64,000 nucleotides of DNA. Source: Xanthocytophaga flava (GTDB lineage: Bacteria; Bacteroidota; Bacteroidia; Cytophagales; 172606-1). Made by a program: the position numbers and the translations under genes. A model generated the notes under the pieces. That model was not told the origin of the DNA. It was given only the letters and a program-made list of their open reading frames with translations, and ran no database searches. Location of the stretch: assembly GCA_030068525.1 (NCBI GenBank), contig JASJOS010000005.1, positions 558,001 to 622,000 on the forward strand. The letters run 5' to 3'. Positions 44,075-53,517 of this stretch are shown here, in pieces (the stretch's first letter is position 1; every line of letters starts with the position of its first letter).

Positions 44075-45574
44075 TTAAAACTCTTCCAGCACTGTTTTAC
44101 GTTGCATAGGATCTAAAGCAGCAATGCGTTCATCTTCATAGAATGAGTCGTTACGGAAATGCGTAGTCGAAATTTCTTCAAAGATTGCCCCTTTTTCAGA
44201 GCTGAAAGAATGCCATGTTTCCCGTTCTACCAGCAACTGATCTCCTGGTTTAAGCGTATATTGACGATCTTCTAACTGTGCCTTCAAGTCACCGTATAAC
44301 AGTTGGAAAGTTTCTTCTTTCTTTTTGTGTTTATGAGATGGATGTGACTGGCCTGGCAGAACAACAATTAGTTTTTTGCAGTATTCCCGATTGATGATAT
44401 TTACAATCAGACAACCTGTAGTGGCGAAGTTTTCCAGTCCATAATGATGAGAAAGCTCTACTTCATAATTATCACCTAATACAACTCCTGCTTCTGTAAA
44501 TAACCCCTTAGCCTGATGAATAATACCCCTAATCTGAGTATATAAATCCGGAGGGTTTGTTTCAAATACCCCTTCATTTACTTTATAGTCTTTTGATGCT
44601 TTCCACTTTGCCCGATAACGACCAAATTCTCCTGAAGTAAGTTGACCCGGCTGGCATGGCATAGCAAAGAAGACGTCATCTGCAGTAATTTCCTGTCCAC
44701 TTTTTAGGGCTCGCTTAGCGAAGACACCCCTCTTTAATGACAATAATGAATCTATTTCTGCCTGTGTTACAGACTTTTCATTATTTCCACAGATCACTTT
44801 GGCTTGTAAGGTAGCTGCAATCCACTGATCTACCTGTTCAGGATTCATTGAGTAGTTATTCAGTTTGATGGTATCTGTTGGCAAACCTACGTGGCGTTCC
44901 AGAATCTTAGCTCCTTTAGCAATAGCAATTTTAGCTACATCTGTGTTGTCAGGTGCTTCATGGCCTGAATAACCAATGGTTACATCTGGATAACGACGGA
45001 TTATTTTTTCAAGGAAGTTCAGATGCAATACATCGTCTGGGCTTGGATAAATGCCCACACAGTGCAATACGGCAAAATCTACAGTACGATGACGCAGGAA
45101 GCTAACCAAATTGTCTATTTGCGGCATTAGTAATCCACCTGTAGAAGCAATAATGGGTTTCCCGGCTTTAGCTATTTTCTGCAACAAAGGCCAGTCATCT
45201 GCACTGGCACTGGCTACTTTAATAATCTCAATACCATGTTTCAGAATGATGTCTACAGATTCTTCATCAAATGGAGTACAGATGGTAACAAGTCCTTCTT
45301 CACGGGTAGCTTTTACCATTGTATAGTAATCATCCAGAGACAATTCTGTACTTAGGAAACGGCTAATATGTTTGGCTTCTGTATTGTTGCGGTAATCAGG
45401 ATGGATAAATGTATCCAGTTGACGATATTGAAACTTTACAGCTGCATTGATATTGTATTTCCGTTTAATTTTTCCCATCTCCCGGATAATCGCAAGGCCA
45501 TGATTAACATCGCCCTGGTGATTATTGGCCATCTCGAATATAAAAAGATCATTAAAAAGAGGATTCATATACAT
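44075..45574 (-). CDS. NeuB-family synthase with SAF-like and cupin domains, 499 aa
   Basis: Residues 1-270 form the NeuB TIM barrel that condenses PEP with a sugar: FEMANNHQGDVNHGLAI, AAVKFQYRQ, ASASADDWPLLQKI, ASTGG and IGYSGHEAPDN. Residues 281-322 look like the SAF/antifreeze-like cap (RGVFAKRALKSGQEITADDV). The C-terminal part is a cupin with HPSHKH at 411-416, E420/E421 and His455 (ERETWHSF), resembling D-lyxose-isomerase-type cupins. NeuB with such a cupin is an unusual fusion, possibly supplying the sugar. The second ATG (45568) is an equally good start. It is 51 bp downstream of the cytidylyltransferase gene. The sugar made is not known. Confidence 0.88.
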   Translation of the reverse strand: MYMNPLFNDLFIFEMANNHQGDVNHGLAIIREMGKIKRKYNINAAVKFQYRQLDTFIHPDYRNNTEAKHISRFLSTELSLDDYYTMVKATREEGLVTICTPFDEESVDIILKHGIEIIKVASASADDWPLLQKIAKAGKPIIASTGGLLMPQIDNLVSFLRHRTVDFAVLHCVGIYPSPDDVLHLNFLEKIIRRYPDVTIGYSGHEAPDNTDVAKIAIAKGAKILERHVGLPTDTIKLNNYSMNPEQVDQWIAATLQAKVICGNNEKSVTQAEIDSLLSLKRGVFAKRALKSGQEITADDVFFAMPCQPGQLTSGEFGRYRAKWKASKDYKVNEGVFETNPPDLYTQIRGIIHQAKGLFTEAGVVLGDNYEVELSHHYGLENFATTGCLIVNIINREYCKKLIVVLPGQSHPSHKHKKKEETFQLLYGDLKAQLEDRQYTLKPGDQLLVERETWHSFSSEKGAIFEEISTTHFRNDSFYEDERIAALDPMQRKTVLEEF

Positions 45575-45625
45575 GTAAAGAAGTTAATGGATGAAAAGGC
45601 ATAGAAGGTATAACGAACTACTAAT

Positions 45626-46666
45626 TTATTTCTTAACCAGTTTGTAGAGATCATCAAAAGATAACATCCGGTCGTCTATATAATATTCTGCTGCTGGTTT
45701 GCCAAATCGAAGATCATGGTATCTCACTCCCCAGCGTTTCATCTGCTCACGGGTGGTTTCTGACCAGTCGATTCCAGTTTTGGTACCACGTGCTGTAAAT
45801 AATATAATCTCGTGTCCAGCATCATAAAGTGCATTTACGGCAGCAACCATCATTGGGTTACAGTCGGCCTTTGTATAATCATTGTCAGGTGTAAGAGTAG
45901 CAATCACACCATCAATATCAAAACAGAAAGACTTAACTTTTTTAGTGTGGCCAGATGGCACATCATTAGCTACAGAGTTAAGACGCGCAGATACTTCACT
46001 AAGCTGACTTTCATAATCAATATCAAAGATTTCCTGCATGATATACCCCTGTATACGATCACCTGTCATGGAATTCTTTTCCAGTAATGTACTGGTGCGT
46101 ACAATATCAATGGAGGCATTTTGCAGATAAGTTTTAGGTAGTATCTGCCGGGGTTGGTTATAGGCTTCCCGTATATCTGTTTTAATGACAGGGCTTAGTT
46201 TACCTGCCTCATCCTGAAACCACATTTTGTAAGGTGTTTCAGGGCTTTCTACTACAGAGCGAACAGAATCCAAGGTATTATCAGACAGGATTATATCAAT
46301 CATGGTATCAATGTCTGCAGGGTTACGAACCGGATGGGTAGGCCGTAAATGAACACAGATATCCGGAATATAATTTTCGTTTTCCTTTAACCAATGTAAT
46401 GTATGCTGAAATACTTCCAGATCAGTTGAGTGATCCTGAGAGATAGTATCGGGCCGCAGGAATGGGACTTCTGCCCCAAATTGCTTTGCGATGCCAGCGT
46501 AGAGTTCACTATCAGTGCTGACAATCACACGATCTATTTTCTTTGAAGCTAAGGCATGTTCTATGGAATAGGCCAGCATAGGCTTGCCTGCAATAGAACG
46601 GATATTTTTATGAGGGATAGACTTAGAGCCTTGACGAGCTGGTATAATGGCTAAAACAGTTGGCAC
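45626..46666 (-). CDS. Acylneuraminate-type cytidylyltransferase fused to HAD phosphatase, 346 aa
   Basis: Residues 1-230 are a CMP-nonulosonate synthetase: IIPARQGSKSIPHKNIRSIA (nucleotide loop), VSTDSELYA, FLRPDTISQDHSTD and LRPTHPVRNPADID. Residues 243-346 are a HAD domain with FDIDGVIA (Asp250/Asp252), TARG (Thr291) and DDRML (Asp331/Asp332), and lysine 323 in FGKPAAEYY. The fusion joins the activating step with a likely phosphatase step, as needed if NeuB makes a 9-phosphate (as in the KDN pathway of Bacteroides). First gene of the two-gene unit. Confidence 0.9.
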   Translation of the reverse strand: MPTVLAIIPARQGSKSIPHKNIRSIAGKPMLAYSIEHALASKKIDRVIVSTDSELYAGIAKQFGAEVPFLRPDTISQDHSTDLEVFQHTLHWLKENENYIPDICVHLRPTHPVRNPADIDTMIDIILSDNTLDSVRSVVESPETPYKMWFQDEAGKLSPVIKTDIREAYNQPRQILPKTYLQNASIDIVRTSTLLEKNSMTGDRIQGYIMQEIFDIDYESQLSEVSARLNSVANDVPSGHTKKVKSFCFDIDGVIATLTPDNDYTKADCNPMMVAAVNALYDAGHEIILFTARGTKTGIDWSETTREQMKRWGVRYHDLRFGKPAAEYYIDDRMLSFDDLYKLVKK

Positions 46667-46717
46667 AATAGTGTGATTTTCGCTGAAACAGGATTTTACT
46701 GGCCAAAGTTAAAAAGA

Positions 46718-46759
46718 AAAACGTAGAAGCATAGTACTACGACTACACTTCTACGTTTT
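46718..46759 (-). terminator. Terminator of the T9SS protein gene
   Basis: AAAACGTAGAAG and CTTCTACGTTTT arms (12 bp) around an 18-nt loop, with TTTTT following on the minus strand. Confidence 0.82.
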
Positions 46760-46783
46760 CAAAAGTTTCGGTTCTTTAAAGAA

Positions 46784-49700
46784 CTAGTATTGTTTCACTA
46801 CCTTAATAGTCTCTTTTACTCCTGTCTGATCTGCGATACGAATCAGATAAAGTCCTTGAGAAGATCTCTTACCCAGCACTACCGTATTTCCACCTGTAGC
46901 CTGTGTTTGATCTACTACTTTACCCGTTTGGTCTACCAGACTAACAGTCACTGCTGCATACTGTGCTTTCAATGTCACAGAAACAGTGCTGTTAAATGGA
47001 TTAGGATAAGCTACAGACTGACTTTCTTCATCTCCTGATAAACTAGTAGTTGCAGCGGCAACTCTTCCAGCAGGAGCTGTTGTTGTTTTAAAGGTAGTCG
47101 TAGCAGACCATGCAGACCAATTAGTTGGTCCTACAGGATCATTAGATGCCTGAGAACGTACTCTTATGTAATAAGTAGTATTGTAATTAAGAGCAGGAGT
47201 AAGGTCAACAATTGGTAGAGTAGCTGGAATACGATCAACAACTACATTTGAAAATGCTGCATCTGTTGCAATCTGCATCTGATAAGATGTTACGTTAAAT
47301 ATGTTCGCAGGTGATGTTGCAAAGTAAATGGTAGGCTTTACAGACATATTTGTCAGTGAACCAACCATTGAGATTGTATTTGTACGAGTAAATGAAGCAA
47401 CTGTGAATGTTGTTGTTGCACCCCAATAACCTGTTTGCAGATACGTTCCGCTTGAATTAGTACGAACATTTTTCACACGAACATAGTACGTCTTTCCAGG
47501 AGTTAGATAACGAACATAGTCATAGACACCATACGTTGAGTAAGCCTGGAAATTATCATTAACAGTTTCTGTTGGAATAGTAACAAGCGAACTTCCCACC
47601 CACTTTCTATAGTAGTATCTTTCATAAGCAATGCCTGTACCTGCAGGATCTGAAGAAATTGGACTATAAGGCCCTGATACATCAACAAGGTTTGTAAATG
47701 CTGCATCTGTTGCTATTTGAAAGAACATAGATGTTGCATTTTGCATATGGAAGCCTTGAAGTTTAGTAGAGTTGGCGCTCAGATTTCCTGTTGGTGTATA
47801 AATTGTGGTCGGATGCAATGAGTTATATACATGTTTAATGTTTGCCGCCGTTGTCCATGGACCTACAGACGGTGCAGATATTCTAACACGTATATAATAC
47901 TTTCCTCCTGATATTAACTGTTGTGAATTCGGATTGAAGGCAAAAACATTACTTGCAGAAGTTGCTGTATAATGGATATTAGATACAAATGTTGAGTCTG
48001 TACTCAGTTGAATCTCATACTGAGTTGCTCCAGATACTGCCAGTACCTGCAAAGTTTGATTCAAACTATTCAGATAGGTCTCACCACCTACTACATTAGA
48101 TGTACTGGTAACAAGTTGTAGATAGGTTTCACTTGGATTCACGGTTGTGAATGTGTAAATACCTGGAGCTGAATCTGCTCCATCATAATTACTGTAGTAT
48201 CCTACTACTCCTCCATTCAGACTTACTTCTGTTGTAACTCGAATTTTATACGTTGTTCCATAAGTCAATGTACCGCTTGGAATAACAATAGGCGCAGTTG
48301 CAGAATTAGCATAGTAATAACCAGGTCTGCTAGACCAATCTCCGCTTCCTCCAACAGGCACAATTTCGATAGAATAATTGGTAATTGCACCACAACTTCC
48401 TCCATATGTACCAAAAGTAATAGATGGAGTTAATGATACTCCTGTAGCACCATTAGCAGGTACTGTTAGAGTTGGAGTCAGAGTTCCACCTACACCTGTT
48501 GTTGTAAAGTTAAATACTGTTGCAGATGCAGAGTTAGCAACAAAGCTACCTCCAGTACCAGTTCCTGCAGTCAAACGCATGTTATAGCTTTGATTTGCCT
48601 GAAGCTGTGTATTATTGAATGTAAAAGAGTAAGCTGTGCCCAAATCAGTACTATAGAAAGGAGCACTGTAAGAAGCATCAGAAGCTTTTTTATATTCCAC
48701 CTGTATTGTAGAGGCAGACGGGTAACGAGCTACAGTCACTGTGAATCCACAAGGATCAAGGTTGGTTAATGACTCTGGATCTTCTATCTCAATACCTGGA
48801 GATGGAGCAACAGTAAAGACATTGGTATCGCTATAAGTACCATCTTGGGTATTATAGGTAACCCTTGCTCTGTAAGTTGCCCCTGCAGTTAAGAATGTAG
48901 GCACTGTCCAGCTATATGTAGGGCTATTAAATGTTTGCGTTGCTACAACTGTAGATCCACTTGTACCTGATAAAATAGTATAAGTTACTGAATTTAGTGT
49001 ACATCCCGCAAAAGGAGACTGAATTCTAATTGTAGGTGTAAAGCTATTTACGGTAGCACCATCTGCAGGTGAAGTAATAACAGGTGTATTAGGTATGGCG
49101 CCTGATCTGTCCGCTCCAGTCAGAAGGGTAAAGTAATTATAAGATATTAGATTATTACCTGCAGATCTGTCGGTAAGTTCTACAAGATATTGAACATTGT
49201 TGGCAAATGAAGCTCTTGGTACTGTTACATTAAATGCAGTAGTAGCAGCTGTACTATTGGCCAATGTATACGTCTGATTGAATATTGGAGAGTTAGGATC
49301 TCCACCATTAAGATATAATTTTACCTGAAGGCTACGAGCTGTAGGGTTGTTTGCATTTACATTTAAAATAACATTGCTACACAAATCTAGTGTAGAATTA
49401 TCTGCTGGAGAGTTTAATACTGGTTGAGTATTATCTGAAGCAGCAGTTGTAAAGCTAATCAGTTTAGTGCCTACAGTTGTTGCACCTTGGAGGAAGCGTA
49501 CTCTTACATAATACAGTGTACCATACTCTAACTCAGTTGGAGCCCAGCTGAAAGGACCATCATTGTTGTTATATACTTGCACCTGATAATTGGGAACAGT
49601 AAATCCTGTTTCTGTATCCAGTTCAATAATCGCAGATGTTAAGTCTCCACAACCGGCATAGGCATTGACTGTGATGGTAGGAGTGGTAGTAACACCTGTA

Positions 49701-51160
49701 GATCCATCCACAGGAAATGTAATAACGGGTGTTGTTGATGTTGCTGCACCAGTCGTTACTTGAATAGTATTTGCATTGCCGTAATTAGTCCAGCTTCCAT
49801 CTCCTACTAAATCAACTTGGTATCGAGCTTCTACATCATAAGCAGTGCTGGCTGCTAAACTTCCACTAGCAGGAATTGTTACTGTATAAGGACCAAAGTT
49901 ACTGGTAGAACCATCAACTGGAGTGTAGCTTGTTTGAGCACCAGAATAAGATCCCGCTGATGCTAACTTATAGCGTAATTGTAATCTATAGGCTTTGCCA
50001 TTGGTTGGTGTAGGAGATACTGCGGCTACGGTTACATTAAATCCACAAACAGACAAATTGGTTGCACCTGTAGTAGGAGCAGTTATTGTAGCCGTAACAG
50101 AAACTGTAGTAAATGTAGTGATACTAGAAGTGTATGTACCTGAGCCATTTGTAAACTGTACACGTATTTGATAACTGGTACCAAAGTCCAGCGCAGTAGT
50201 AGGAGTCCAACTAAAAGGGCCATTATTGCTACTGTAACTTATTGTCTGGCTATCACTTCCTGTCCAATCTGCCGGAGATGCCACAGAACCCTTATCTACA
50301 ATAATAGTTGCTGTCGTTAATGTACCACAACCTGTATAAGCAGCAACATTGATTGTTGGATTTACAGAAACATTAGTTGCATTATTGGCAGGAGAACTGA
50401 TTACAGGTGTGTTATTAATAGTTGGGCCGGTAGTAAATGTCGATGTAGTTGTTGATCCGATCTGTGTATCAGAAGGATCAAAAGTGGATACTTCTATTGT
50501 ATAGGAAGTATTTGGAGAAAGAGAGGCTAGAGGTATAGCTGGAAGATTGTAATTTGTTCTCGCAGCCGTAGAGTTAGCGAAAGTTACATCTGTACCGTCC
50601 GTATTACTATCAACAAGAGGGCTACCTGGTGTTGCTGTAGGATATACTATATAACTCAATCTACGAGCACCCGTGTAATTGCCATTAACAGTAATAGTTA
50701 AATTCTGGCACAGAGCATATGTAGAACCATTTGTAGGTGAAACTATAAGTGGGTTGGTTTGTGCAGGTGCTACTGTATTTACAGTAATAACTGTATTTGC
50801 AGTATAGGCTGCATTTGTTGTAAGGCTGGTGGATATTGTAATTCTGAAATTGCCTCCATCATACCAGATAGATGAAAGATCTATATTATTAAAGCTATAT
50901 CCCTGTGATGCAGTTGTTCCAGTCGCGAAATTTACTGTATTTGTATATAAAATATTGCCGAGATCTGCAAGATCTTCTATATTTATTCTTACTCTACGAA
51001 CATTTGCACGATTAGTTGTGCCCGAAACATTGAAAGGAACGTAAGGGTCCAGATTAGTATTATTTGCTGGGGTAGCAATAGTTGGCCCTTGCCCTAACAC
51101 AGAAAAATCTGCGAGCAGCCCCCCCAAGACCATTAAGAGAAATAGTACACTTTTTTTCAT
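46784..51160 (-). CDS. Giant T9SS-exported repetitive surface protein, 1458 aa
   Basis: Signal peptide (MKKSVLFLLMVLGGLLADFS then VLGQG). The body is about twelve FnIII/Ig-like modules of roughly 90-130 residues. Typical openings are VISSPANNATNVSVNPTINV and VITSPADGATVNSFTPTIRI; late modules carry FQIATDAAFTNLVD and MQIATDAAFSNVVVD. Modules 2-9 alternate between two types and carry exactly one Cys each, eight in all (ALCQ, TGCG, SVCG, AGCG, DLCS, AGCT, DPCG, GSCG). The C-terminus is a type A T9SS sorting domain: SVAYPNPFNSTVSVTLKA, VSLVDQTGKVVDQTQ, GLYLIRI and KVVKQY. It is probably a surface adhesin, possibly glycosylated. Confidence 0.9.
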   Translation of the reverse strand: MKKSVLFLLMVLGGLLADFSVLGQGPTIATPANNTNLDPYVPFNVSGTTNRANVRRVRINIEDLADLGNILYTNTVNFATGTTASQGYSFNNIDLSSIWYDGGNFRITISTSLTTNAAYTANTVITVNTVAPAQTNPLIVSPTNGSTYALCQNLTITVNGNYTGARRLSYIVYPTATPGSPLVDSNTDGTDVTFANSTAARTNYNLPAIPLASLSPNTSYTIEVSTFDPSDTQIGSTTTSTFTTGPTINNTPVISSPANNATNVSVNPTINVAAYTGCGTLTTATIIVDKGSVASPADWTGSDSQTISYSSNNGPFSWTPTTALDFGTSYQIRVQFTNGSGTYTSSITTFTTVSVTATITAPTTGATNLSVCGFNVTVAAVSPTPTNGKAYRLQLRYKLASAGSYSGAQTSYTPVDGSTSNFGPYTVTIPASGSLAASTAYDVEARYQVDLVGDGSWTNYGNANTIQVTTGAATSTTPVITFPVDGSTGVTTTPTITVNAYAGCGDLTSAIIELDTETGFTVPNYQVQVYNNNDGPFSWAPTELEYGTLYYVRVRFLQGATTVGTKLISFTTAASDNTQPVLNSPADNSTLDLCSNVILNVNANNPTARSLQVKLYLNGGDPNSPIFNQTYTLANSTAATTAFNVTVPRASFANNVQYLVELTDRSAGNNLISYNYFTLLTGADRSGAIPNTPVITSPADGATVNSFTPTIRIQSPFAGCTLNSVTYTILSGTSGSTVVATQTFNSPTYSWTVPTFLTAGATYRARVTYNTQDGTYSDTNVFTVAPSPGIEIEDPESLTNLDPCGFTVTVARYPSASTIQVEYKKASDASYSAPFYSTDLGTAYSFTFNNTQLQANQSYNMRLTAGTGTGGSFVANSASATVFNFTTTGVGGTLTPTLTVPANGATGVSLTPSITFGTYGGSCGAITNYSIEIVPVGGSGDWSSRPGYYYANSATAPIVIPSGTLTYGTTYKIRVTTEVSLNGGVVGYYSNYDGADSAPGIYTFTTVNPSETYLQLVTSTSNVVGGETYLNSLNQTLQVLAVSGATQYEIQLSTDSTFVSNIHYTATSASNVFAFNPNSQQLISGGKYYIRVRISAPSVGPWTTAANIKHVYNSLHPTTIYTPTGNLSANSTKLQGFHMQNATSMFFQIATDAAFTNLVDVSGPYSPISSDPAGTGIAYERYYYRKWVGSSLVTIPTETVNDNFQAYSTYGVYDYVRYLTPGKTYYVRVKNVRTNSSGTYLQTGYWGATTTFTVASFTRTNTISMVGSLTNMSVKPTIYFATSPANIFNVTSYQMQIATDAAFSNVVVDRIPATLPIVDLTPALNYNTTYYIRVRSQASNDPVGPTNWSAWSATTTFKTTTAPAGRVAAATTSLSGDEESQSVAYPNPFNSTVSVTLKAQYAAVTVSLVDQTGKVVDQTQATGGNTVVLGKRSSQGLYLIRIADQTGVKETIKVVKQY

Positions 51161-51279
51161 AAAATATTGATTATTGAGACTTTCTGACTTTATGTAAAAT
51201 CTTTAAATTAATCCTTCCCACATAAGAAAAGGTAAGTCTGTATCACCTGATCTTTCGATAAGATTCTCTTATAGCAAAA

Positions 51280-52005
51280 TCAGGCAAACAGATTATACTT
51301 CAAAATACAATAAATGGCACGGAAACCATCTTTCCAGTTTATCTTCTTTCCTTCTGCATAAGTACGTCCATAATAAGATATACCTACTTCGTAAATGCGA
51401 ACATTAGGGATACGAGCTACTTTTGCTGTTACTTCTGGTTCAAAACCAAACCGATTTTCTTTTAGCTTAATTGCCTGGATCATATCTGTACGAAAGAGTT
51501 TGTAGCATGTTTCCATATCAGTCAGGTTCAGGTTGGTAAACATATTGGATAGAAATGTCAGAAACTTATTACCAATAGTATGCCAGAAGAATAAAATACG
51601 GTGTGGGTTACCGCCCATAAAGCGTGAACCAAATACTACATCTGCAAAACCTTCCAGGACAGGTTGTAACAAAATATTATATTCACGCGGATCATACTCT
51701 AAATCCGCATCCTGGATAATTACATATTCGCCGGTTGCTTTACTGATCCCTGTATGAAGGGCGGCTCCTTTGCCTTTATTTACTTCATGTTTAAAATAGG
51801 TAATAGGGAGATCTGTATTTTCTCGCTGATAATTCAGAATAGCCTCTTCTGTGTTGTCCTTTGAACAATCATTAATAATGATAACTTCTTTTTCAATGTT
51901 GTTGAGCAGTTGTACAGCTTTGATCTTATTTAAAATGAAGTGAATGGTTCTACCTTCATTATATGCCGGAATAACAATAGAGAGTTTAGTAATGGTTGTT
52001 TGCAC
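51280..52005 (-). CDS. Glycosyltransferase family 2 (dolichol-phosphate-mannose-synthase-like), 241 aa
   Basis: GT-A enzyme: [54 protein letters not shown], the DxD region [12 protein letters not shown], and [14 protein letters not shown]. No C-terminal membrane pair is present, so it is the soluble short type that makes polyprenyl-phosphate sugars. The GTG at 52005 is preferred; the frame extends to 52080 through an unrelated hydrophobic stretch. It is upstream of the T9SS protein gene, 119 bp apart, and could provide sugar donors for its decoration. Confidence 0.88.
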   Translation of the reverse strand: MQTTITKLSIVIPAYNEGRTIHFILNKIKAVQLLNNIEKEVIIINDCSKDNTEEAILNYQRENTDLPITYFKHEVNKGKGAALHTGISKATGEYVIIQDADLEYDPREYNILLQPVLEGFADVVFGSRFMGGNPHRILFFWHTIGNKFLTFLSNMFTNLNLTDMETCYKLFRTDMIQAIKLKENRFGFEPEVTAKVARIPNVRIYEVGISYYGRTYAEGKKINWKDGFRAIYCILKYNLFA

Positions 52006-52575
52006 AGAAAGTAAGGTTTGATAGATCAAAATGATGCTATTTATAGCCAAATTATGTAAAAGTAAATAATACTTTTGCAATTCTAGTGCATATTCCGTAA
52101 AAAAAGAATCTCACAAAAACAATACTATTGTTTATTAGACTATTGTACAATGATATCTTTGTTCTATACAACCTTATTATTCACTTTCGTGCTTCCTTAA
52201 AATATGTTCTAAAAATGTGCCCTTCCTACTAAAGATATGTTTAGTTTCCAGTTTACTAATATACGATAGCAATAGACATTTAGATTTATCTGTAATAAAT
52301 AATCAACTTGTTTTTAACTAAAATAAAGGCAATAGATATGGAAAAATAATGAAGTACATATCTATGGTAAGACAATTCATATCAAACAAGCTACTATGTT
52401 CAGAATGGATTTTATTTTAGTAAGAATAATGAGATTTAGCAGAACTTTATTATATGCTTAGTGGTTGTTATAACAATTTTCAAGCATATCTCTGCTTACC
52501 AAACTTTTTATTCTACCACGCACTGCCTACCTTTGCTTTTTCGCTTATTTTGTTTTCATACTAATTCTCTTTTCA
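52006..52575. other. Gene-poor divergent region between GT2 and rlmB
   Basis: AT-rich, with no convincing frame, hairpin or TAnnTTTG box. It should hold promoters for both flanking genes. Confidence 0.45.
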
Positions 52576-53313
52576 TTGAGCAAAGATCTTGTTTTTGGCA
52601 TTCGGGCTGTGATCGAAACCATCCGGGCTGGTAAAGAAATAGATAAATTATTGGTACAACGGGATCTGAGTACAGCCGGAAACCTGGCTGAATTACTACA
52701 GGCTGCACATGAGTTTACTGTTCCAATATCTCGAGTGCCTAAAGAGCGTTTAGACCGTGTTACCCGTAAAAACCATCAGGGTGTAATCGCATTTGTATCG
52801 GCTGTAAACTATGCCAAGCTCCACAATGTAATCAGTGATGTATATGAACGTGGTCTGGTGCCTTTGATTTTGATACTGGATCGGGTAACAGATGTTCGTA
52901 ACTTTGGTGCTATAGCTCGTACTGCTGAGTGTGCGGGTGCGCATGCAATCGTCATTCCTGCCAAAGGAGCTGCCCAAATCAATGCAGACGCTGTGAAAAC
53001 ATCCTCAGGTGCACTGAATTTTATTCCGGTTTGTCGGGAGGAAAGTTTGGTACGTACTGTTTCTTTCCTGCAGGAGTCTGGATTGCAGGTGATAGGATGT
53101 ACAGAGAAAGCGGAGAAACTATTATATGAATCAGATCTTACTGTCCCTACTGCTATCATTATGGGCTCAGAAGAAGATGGCATTACCAATGAACTGATTC
53201 GTAAAGTAGACGCATTGGTCAAAATTCCAGAGGCTGGCCAGATTTCATCGCTGAATGTTTCTGTTGCCGCCGGAGTAATGATCTATGAAGCAATACGTCA
53301 ACGATTAAGATAG
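52576..53313 (+). CDS. rlmB: 23S rRNA (guanosine-2'-O-)-methyltransferase RlmB, 245 aa
   Basis: SpoU-type trefoil-knot methyltransferase. The N-terminal substrate-binding part starts with LVFGIRAVIETIRAGKEID. The knot motifs are LDRVTDVRNFGAIARTAECA (motif 1), IIMGSEEDGITNELI (motif 2) and IPEAGQISSLNVSVAAGVMI (motif 3). Translation begins at a TTG (52576). Single gene. Confidence 0.93.
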   Translation: MSKDLVFGIRAVIETIRAGKEIDKLLVQRDLSTAGNLAELLQAAHEFTVPISRVPKERLDRVTRKNHQGVIAFVSAVNYAKLHNVISDVYERGLVPLILILDRVTDVRNFGAIARTAECAGAHAIVIPAKGAAQINADAVKTSSGALNFIPVCREESLVRTVSFLQESGLQVIGCTEKAEKLLYESDLTVPTAIIMGSEEDGITNELIRKVDALVKIPEAGQISSLNVSVAAGVMIYEAIRQRLR

Positions 53314-53460
53314 AAATTAGATTAGACTAAAGACTTTAGTCATCTCAAATATAAGTAAGAGGCAGTAATGACTCCCTTTGGAAGATTTCCCTTGTGCATA
53401 ATTCAGTGCAAGAGATTTTTTGACTGAGGCAAAGCAGTTGGCTCCTTAAATAAAAAGTTT

Positions 53461-53504
53461 GCGTTGAACTCACGGCAGATTTTGTTTTGCCGTGAGTTCA
53501 ACGC
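53461..53504. repeat. Perfect hairpin with TGCCGTGA core between rlmB and the permease gene
   Basis: GCGTTGAACTCACGGCA and TGCCGTGAGTTCAACGC form a 17-bp perfect stem around GATTTTGTTT. It lies between convergent genes, so it may act as a bidirectional terminator. The core equals that of the hairpin at 33158-33187. Confidence 0.75.
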
Positions 53505-53517
53505 ATTATCATTTATT

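Noticed and set aside
48378..48587. Plus-strand frame inside the T9SS protein gene
   Set aside because: Low-complexity antisense shadow of the FnIII-like repeats.
46784..51160. DNA-level tandem repeat or CRISPR-like array
   Set aside because: The repetition is at protein module level with diverged codons; no short identical repeats with spacers.
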